Below are positions 7,731 through 12,023 of a stretch of DNA of 12,023 nucleotides, in pieces. Origin of the DNA: Candidatus Latescibacterota bacterium (GTDB taxonomy: Bacteria; Latescibacterota; 4484-107; B68-G9); assembly GCA_012962735.1 (NCBI GenBank), contig DTXA01000411.1, forward strand, positions 1 to 12,023, in the 5' to 3' direction. The translations under genes and the position numbers were made by a program. Position 1 is the stretch's first letter. Each line of letters opens with the position of its first letter. A model generated the notes under the pieces. That model ran no database searches, had not been told where the DNA came from, and saw only the letters and a list, made by a program, of their open reading frames with translations.

Positions 7731-9137
7731 GTGATACTTCGGACCGTGGGGAGGACGAGAAAGGAGTGGACGCTCCTATGGGCGTTCTACCTGGTGACCG
7801 CATTGTGGGTGTCGGCCCTCCTGGTCCCCTTCGCCTGGATGCTTTCATCGGCCTGCAAGAACAGGATGGCGGTGTATAGGATGCCCCCCCAGTGGATACC
7901 GGAGCTGCCAAGGGTAGCATCGGTCGTCCTGGACTACGGGGGAAGGGTCCCCTCCAGGGAGGAGGTGGTGGAGGACGCCGCGGTGGCGGTCTGGATGACC
8001 TGGGACAGGTACGGTAGGGAGAGCGTATGGGGGGTGGAGGTTGTCTCGGTGGCCGGGGGGAGGAAGGTGTTCGAGTGTAGAGCTCCATCCTATAAGATAA
8101 AACACCGGAAGGAGAGGGAGGTCATAGCCGTGGTCTTGGACGCCGATATGGTCCGCCGCCATGCCGAGGGACTTATGGCCGGGATAGAGTACAGGTTCTC
8201 GAAATCCGAGGGGTTCGTCCCAAAGAGGGGGAAGGGAGCGTTTGTGGACCAAGCCCGCGAGATCCGGGAGTTCCTGAGGAAACAGGGCGTTCCGGTGCGG
8301 TCAGTGGGGGTGCGTAAGTCCTTCCGGAGGCTCTTCGATGCCTTCGTCTCGGCGTGGCTCTACCTTTACGAGACAGCGAACACCAGTATCACCTTCGGCC
8401 GCTTCCTCCTCAACAGCTCCATAGTTACCGGTGCTGTCATCCTGCTCCAGCTCTTCATAAGCTCCCTTGCGGCCTATGCCCTCTCCAGACTTTTGGGACC
8501 CAGGCTCTCCAGGTACCTGTTGCTGTTCTTCTTGGCCACGATCATGATTCCACCCCTTCTGCTGTTCATGCCCTTGTACCTGATGATGAAGAACTTCCTC
8601 TTGGGCCACATCCCGTTCGCCCATATCTCCCTGCCCACTGTCAACCTTCTGAACCCGGAGCTACCCGGGTACCTCCACCCCCTGCTCAGGAGAGCCCTCT
8701 ACCCTGTCCTCTCTTACCTCCCCTTGATCCTCCCCCACACTGCCTGGGGACTTTCGGTCCTGCTCTTCAAGGGGTTCTTCGACCAGCTGCCGGACGAGCT
8801 TATAGAGGCTGCCCGTCTGGACGGAGCATCCGAGTTCAGGATATTCACACAAGTGGTTTTCCCCCTCTCCGAGCCTGTCTTCTCCGTGATGGCTCTCTGG
8901 ACCTTCATGGCGGTGTGGAAGGAGTTCATGTGGCCGTATATCGTCTCCATCGTGCAGCCCTTGAAGTTCTGGACCTATCCTGTGGCCCTTTTCTACAAGC
9001 AAAGCGCGGGAGCGTACCCCAATGAGCTTATGGCACTTGCGGTCTTAGCCTCGATACCCACCGTTGTCTTCTTCGTGATATTCCAGAGGTTCATAGAGCG
9101 GGGTGTAGTCTGGACAGGACTTAAGGGGGGAACATGA
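7731..9137 (+). CDS. Sugar ABC transporter permease, MalG/UgpE type, enlarged by two periplasmic insertions
   Basis: 468 residues from GTG 7731, against roughly 270-300 for ordinary members. The start is fixed by AGGAGGGGGA at 7721-7730; the frame is open much further upstream, but that part lies inside the previous permease gene. TM1 is about 13-40 (AFYLVTALWVSALLVPFAWM). PPQWIP at 52-57 is the normal sequence after TM1. It should be followed soon by the second segment, which here appears only at FGRFLLNSSIVTGAVILLQL (222-241), leaving about 145 extra residues (58-205) of mixed charged sequence. TM3 ends near MPLYLMM (280-286), and about 30 extra residues precede LILPHTAWGLSVLLF (332-346). 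The EAA loop is ELIEAARLDGASEFRIF (356-372), followed by TQVVFPL. By standard MalG topology both extra stretches face the periplasm. Translation is likely coupled to the upstream permease, and the stop overlaps the next start (ATGA). Confidence 0.92.
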   Translation: MILRTVGRTRKEWTLLWAFYLVTALWVSALLVPFAWMLSSACKNRMAVYRMPPQWIPELPRVASVVLDYGGRVPSREEVVEDAAVAVWMTWDRYGRESVWGVEVVSVAGGRKVFECRAPSYKIKHRKEREVIAVVLDADMVRRHAEGLMAGIEYRFSKSEGFVPKRGKGAFVDQAREIREFLRKQGVPVRSVGVRKSFRRLFDAFVSAWLYLYETANTSITFGRFLLNSSIVTGAVILLQLFISSLAAYALSRLLGPRLSRYLLLFFLATIMIPPLLLFMPLYLMMKNFLLGHIPFAHISLPTVNLLNPELPGYLHPLLRRALYPVLSYLPLILPHTAWGLSVLLFKGFFDQLPDELIEAARLDGASEFRIFTQVVFPLSEPVFSVMALWTFMAVWKEFMWPYIVSIVQPLKFWTYPVALFYKQSAGAYPNELMALAVLASIPTVVFFVIFQRFIERGVVWTGLKGGT

Positions 9138-10816
9138 GGACTTGGACAGCAGTTCTTTTGGCCCTTTCGGCGCTCTCGTGCGGGAGGCCGGAGGACCGCG
9201 TGGTAGCTGAGGTGGGGGATAGGAAGATCACTGTAGGAGAGTACGATAGGATGGCAGCCAAGCTTCTAAGGGAGCGATTCAGAGGTGTGCAGGTGACTCC
9301 CGAGGTGAAGCGGAAGATGTTGGACTTGATGATCTCCAGGGAGCTCCTCGTAGTGGAGGCCCTCGACCGGGGGTTGGCAGAGGAGGGAGATATCGCGGAG
9401 AAGTTGGAGTGGCTGAGGGAGAGGCTCATGCGGAAGCAGCTGTACAACGAAGTGGTAGGGGAGGTGGAGGTAGACGACGAGGAGGTAAAAAGACGCTTCA
9501 GGGAGGGGTTCGAGGAGGAGATACGGACGAGCCACATCCTCTGCAATACCGAGGAGGAGGCCTGGGAAGTCCTCCGGGAGCTGGAGGCGGGAGCCTCCTT
9601 CGAGGACCTGGCCCGGAGGCACTCCCAGCACCCGCCGAGCGCCCGGAGGGGTGGGGATATGGGGTTCCTGCCGAGGGAACTCTTCCTGCCGGAGCTGCGG
9701 GATTCGGTATGGGACCTCGATGTAGGCGAAATCTTCCCCCGTCCCCTCAGGTCCCGCTACGGCTTCCACGTCGTCAAGGTCACAGGCAGGAGAAAGGTGG
9801 ACCTGGGCCCGAGGAGAGCTCGCATAGCCGACCTGATTTTGAGGGAGAAGCAGGGGAAGAGATTTTCTACCTATGTCTTACAGCTTAAAACGCTCTACCG
9901 CCTCGCCTGCGACCCTGAGGCGCTCCAATTTCTGGTGGAGCGTGGGAAGGACGCTTCGGAGAGGATACCAGCGCTGTTGGACCGAGAGGGGAGGAGGCCC
10001 CTCTTCCAGTGGAAGGGGGGGAAGCTTACCCTTTCAGAGTACGTCAGGGCTCTGTCCGAAAGAGAATTGTGGGAACGGCCCGTCCCCACGGACAGTTCGG
10101 CGGTGCGGGCCTTCGGAGAAAAGTTGGCAGTGGAGCGCATCTTGTACGCCGATGTCAGGGGGAAGGGATACGACCGTAAGGTGGCATCCCAGATGGAGCG
10201 GAGAAGGGACCAGCTTGTGGCGGAAAAGCTGTACAGGCTCGAGGTGGCGAAGAAGGTCTCCGTGACCGAGGAGGACTTAGAGGCCTTCTACCGGGAGCAC
10301 AAGGAGCATTTCTGGGTTCCCTCGACAGTAGTCCTCCAGGAGGTCTTGGTGAGGACCGAGGTGGAGGCCGGAAGGCTCTTGGAACAGATCCGGAAGGGGG
10401 CAAATATGGCCGACCTGGCCCGGAGGTACAGCATTCGGGAGGGGACGAGGGAAAGGGGTGGGAGGACCCGGCCCATCACCCGGGACGACCCCCAGTTCGG
10501 AAAAATCGCCCAGATGGCCTTTGAGGCCGAGGTCGGGGAGTTGCAGGGTCCTGTAGAGGTGCCCGGGGGCTTCTCGGTCTTCCGGGTCCTTAGGCGCACC
10601 CCTGGACACTTCCGGCCCCTTTCGGAAGTCCGGTGGATCGTGCGGATGTTCGTCCGGGCCCGTAAGGAGGAGGAGGCCCTGAACCGGTTCCTCGATTCCC
10701 TCAGGACCGTGTACTCTTCCCGCGTCAGGGTCCACGAGGACGCCCTGCGTCTGACCCTCCGGAACTGGCGCCCGTCTCCCGCGGAGGGGGACACAAGCCG
10801 GGCTCAGGGAACTTGA
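9134..10816 (+). CDS. SurA/PpiD-like parvulin-type peptidyl-prolyl isomerase, probable lipoprotein chaperone
   Basis: 560 residues. The ATG overlaps the TGA of the permease gene (ATGA, 9134-9137), with AAGGGGGG upstream. The leader RTWTAVLLALSALSC suggests a lipoprotein at Cys16, although position -3 is Ala, so the lipobox is near-canonical. Residues 22-120 resemble a SurA N-terminal chaperone domain (EVGDRKITVGEYDRM). A parvulin domain spans about 130-222: RTSHIL with His134, FEDLARRHSQHPPSARRGGD, MGF, and RYGFHVVKV with His212. After a helical linker a second parvulin-like unit spans about 398-490 (LQEVLVRTEVEAG, NMADLARRYSI, GGFSVFRVLRR) but lacks both histidines (Glu403 and Ser481 at those places), so it is probably non-catalytic. 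The C-terminus is basic and helical. Role: folding of exported or outer-membrane proteins. The coupling to a sugar permease is unusual. SurA, PpiD and PrsA cannot be separated from sequence alone. Confidence 0.88.
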   Translation: MRTWTAVLLALSALSCGRPEDRVVAEVGDRKITVGEYDRMAAKLLRERFRGVQVTPEVKRKMLDLMISRELLVVEALDRGLAEEGDIAEKLEWLRERLMRKQLYNEVVGEVEVDDEEVKRRFREGFEEEIRTSHILCNTEEEAWEVLRELEAGASFEDLARRHSQHPPSARRGGDMGFLPRELFLPELRDSVWDLDVGEIFPRPLRSRYGFHVVKVTGRRKVDLGPRRARIADLILREKQGKRFSTYVLQLKTLYRLACDPEALQFLVERGKDASERIPALLDREGRRPLFQWKGGKLTLSEYVRALSERELWERPVPTDSSAVRAFGEKLAVERILYADVRGKGYDRKVASQMERRRDQLVAEKLYRLEVAKKVSVTEEDLEAFYREHKEHFWVPSTVVLQEVLVRTEVEAGRLLEQIRKGANMADLARRYSIREGTRERGGRTRPITRDDPQFGKIAQMAFEAEVGELQGPVEVPGGFSVFRVLRRTPGHFRPLSEVRWIVRMFVRARKEEEALNRFLDSLRTVYSSRVRVHEDALRLTLRNWRPSPAEGDTSRAQGT

Positions 10817-10822
10817 GGAGGT
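10815..10822 (+). promoter_or_regulatory. Ribosome binding site of the CRTAC1-family gene
   Basis: GAGGAGGT overlaps the TGA stop of the PPIase gene (10814-10816) and precedes ATG 10828 by five bases. This supports both the start choice and cotranscription of the two genes. Confidence 0.8.
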
Positions 10823-10827
10823 AAAAT

Positions 10828-12023
10828 ATGCGAAGGGTTGCGATATCGGCCCTACTAGCCGCGTCTTCCTTCGGGGCCTCCTTGGCTGGCCCTGTCCAGT
10901 TCGTGGACGTTACCTCTGAAGCAGGCATAGATTTCGTATATGTCAACGGGGCCAGCGGTGAGAAATACATGCCCGAGCCAATGGGCTCTGGGGCGGCTTT
11001 CTTCGACTACGACAACGACGGGGACCTGGACCTGTACATAGTCAACGGCGCGCCGTTTCCTGGCTTCCACTGCAGCAAGCCCCCTAAGAACGCCCTTTAC
11101 CGCAACAACGGAGACGGAACCTTCACCGATGTCACCCAGGAGGCTGGGGTGGACGATACGGGGTACGGGATGGGGGTTGCGGTGGGGGACTACGACAACG
11201 ACGGGGACCTGGACCTGTACGTGACAAACTTCGGCCCGAACGTGCTCTACCGCAACGAGGGCGACGGGACATTTACCGATGTGACAAAGGAGGTAGGGGT
11301 GGGGGACGATGGCTGGGGAGCGAACGCGGCGTTTGTTGACTATGATCTGGACGGAGATCTGGACCTATACGTGGCAAACTACATAGAATACGATATCCGA
11401 CGCAACAAAGTGTGCCTCCAGGGGAACGTGCGAGCCTACTGTGGCCCTACCGCATACCCGGGACAGTCGGGGATACTTTATCGCAACAACGGAGACGGAA
11501 CCTTCACCGATGTGACAAGGGAGGCGGGACTGTACACGACCGAGGGGAGGCAGTTAGGGGCAGTCTGGGGGGACTACGACAACGACGGGGACCTCGACCT
11601 CTTCGTCTCCAACGACAAGACCCCAAACTTCCTCTTCCGTAACAACGGGGACGGCACCTTTACCGAGGTTGGCCTCGAGGCCGGGGTGGCGTACAGCGAG
11701 GACGGAGCCGCCGAGTCCGGGATGGGGGCGGACTTCGGGGATTACGACAACGATGGATATTTAGACATCGTGGTGGCGACGTACCAGTGGCTGCCCAACC
11801 GGCTATACCACAACGAGGGAGGGGAGTTCTTCACGGACGTCACCTTCCCAGCCCACATAGGTGCCGAAAGCCTCCCCTACCTGGGGATGACGGTGGCCTT
11901 TTTGGACTACGACAACGACGGGTGGCTGGACATATTTGTGGCCAACGGCCATCTCGACGAGAACGTCCAGGAGTACGACCCAATGGCGACCTATGCCCAG
12001 AGGAACCAACTCTTCAGGAATAA
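10828..12023 (+). CDS. CRTAC1-family exported VCBS/FG-GAP repeat protein (5' part)
   Basis: Starts at ATG 10828 behind GAGGAGGT (10815-10822) and stays open to the window end, giving 398 residues; the 3' end is missing. Residues 1-20 are a signal peptide (RRVAISALLAASSFGASLA). Six beta-propeller blades follow, each with a Ca-type loop DxDxDGxxD at residues 60, 121, 171, 249, 305 and 360 (for example DYDNDGDLDLY). Most are followed by an LYRNNGDGTFTDVT strand. Cys196 and Cys205 in VCLQGNVRAYCGPTAYPG match the CxxxxxxxxCGPxxxPG segment typical of bacterial CRTAC1 proteins. In full-length members an ASPIC/UnbV domain normally follows, which here would fall beyond the window. Secreted or surface-located and probably Ca-binding; the biochemical role of these proteins is not established. 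It is 11 bases after the PPIase gene, so probably in the same transcript. Confidence 0.92.
   Translation, partial: MRRVAISALLAASSFGASLAGPVQFVDVTSEAGIDFVYVNGASGEKYMPEPMGSGAAFFDYDNDGDLDLYIVNGAPFPGFHCSKPPKNALYRNNGDGTFTDVTQEAGVDDTGYGMGVAVGDYDNDGDLDLYVTNFGPNVLYRNEGDGTFTDVTKEVGVGDDGWGANAAFVDYDLDGDLDLYVANYIEYDIRRNKVCLQGNVRAYCGPTAYPGQSGILYRNNGDGTFTDVTREAGLYTTEGRQLGAVWGDYDNDGDLDLFVSNDKTPNFLFRNNGDGTFTEVGLEAGVAYSEDGAAESGMGADFGDYDNDGYLDIVVATYQWLPNRLYHNEGGEFFTDVTFPAHIGAESLPYLGMTVAFLDYDNDGWLDIFVANGHLDENVQEYDPMATYAQRNQLFRN
11005..11220 (+). repeat. 33-bp identical direct repeat encoding the Ca-loop of the propeller blades
   Basis: The 33 bases at 11005-11037 and 11188-11220 are identical; both encode DYDNDGDLDLY. 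A third, slightly changed copy is at 11572-11604 and a more diverged one begins at 11905. These are intragenic copies of the blade motif, not a mobile repeat. Confidence 0.9.
11101..11513 (+). repeat. 32-bp identical direct repeat encoding RNNGDGTFTD
   Basis: Bases 11101-11132 and 11482-11513 are identical and code for the strand that follows the Ca loop in blades one and three. A third related copy lies near 11638-11668 with synonymous changes. Confidence 0.88.

Noticed and set aside
10855..11070. Minus-strand and other-frame short open frames across the CRTAC1-type gene
   Set aside because: The frame starting at 10828 stays open for 398 codons with signal peptide and six clear repeats, so the others are shadows.

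Overview
The window reads as a chromosomal segment from an uncultivated Gram-negative bacterium, probably thermophilic and from an FCB-type or neighbouring candidate phylum (KSB1- or Latescibacteria-like). This placement is inference. It rests on high GC, heavy use of AGG for Arg and ATA for Ile, exported proteins ending in FlgD-like domains with an ITPxGDxxND motif (resembling type IX-type sorting tails), a large beta-rich protein likely to sit in the outer membrane, and a CRTAC1-type beta-propeller protein. I saw no rRNA, tRNA, CRISPR array, transposase or phage gene.

Layout: eight genes, all on the + strand and packed tightly (gaps of -4 to 64 bases), so there is no unexplained stretch over 300 bases. 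Surface block: (1) the 3' end of an exported protein with a FlgD-like tail, 1-461; (2) a 768-residue exported protein with two discoidin-like domains and the same tail, 474-2780; (3) an 869-residue exported, probable outer-membrane protein with Asp/Asn-rich Ca-type loops, 2825-5434. A perfect 9-bp hairpin followed by a T-tract (5462-5500) separates this block from the next. Import block: (4) a sugar-binding lipoprotein, about 5499-6860; (5) a MalF/UgpA-type permease, 6865-7722; (6) a MalG/UgpE-type permease with two extra segments on its predicted periplasmic side, 7731-9137. No ATPase gene lies in the window. Tail block: (7) a SurA/PpiD-like parvulin-type lipoprotein chaperone whose start codon overlaps the stop of the second permease, 9134-10816; (8) the 5' part of a CRTAC1-family repeat protein, 10828 to the window end.

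Working together (inference): genes 1-3 look like cell-surface proteins that could bind or pass a glycan. Genes 4-6 would carry a sugar or oligosaccharide across the inner membrane using an ATPase encoded elsewhere. Gene 7 could fold exported or outer-membrane proteins. Gene 8 is another secreted, probably Ca-binding protein. The most distinctive points are the enlarged periplasmic face of the MalG-type permease, the shared C-terminal domain with a conserved cysteine pair in two adjacent genes, and the hairpin that abuts the start of the binding-protein gene.
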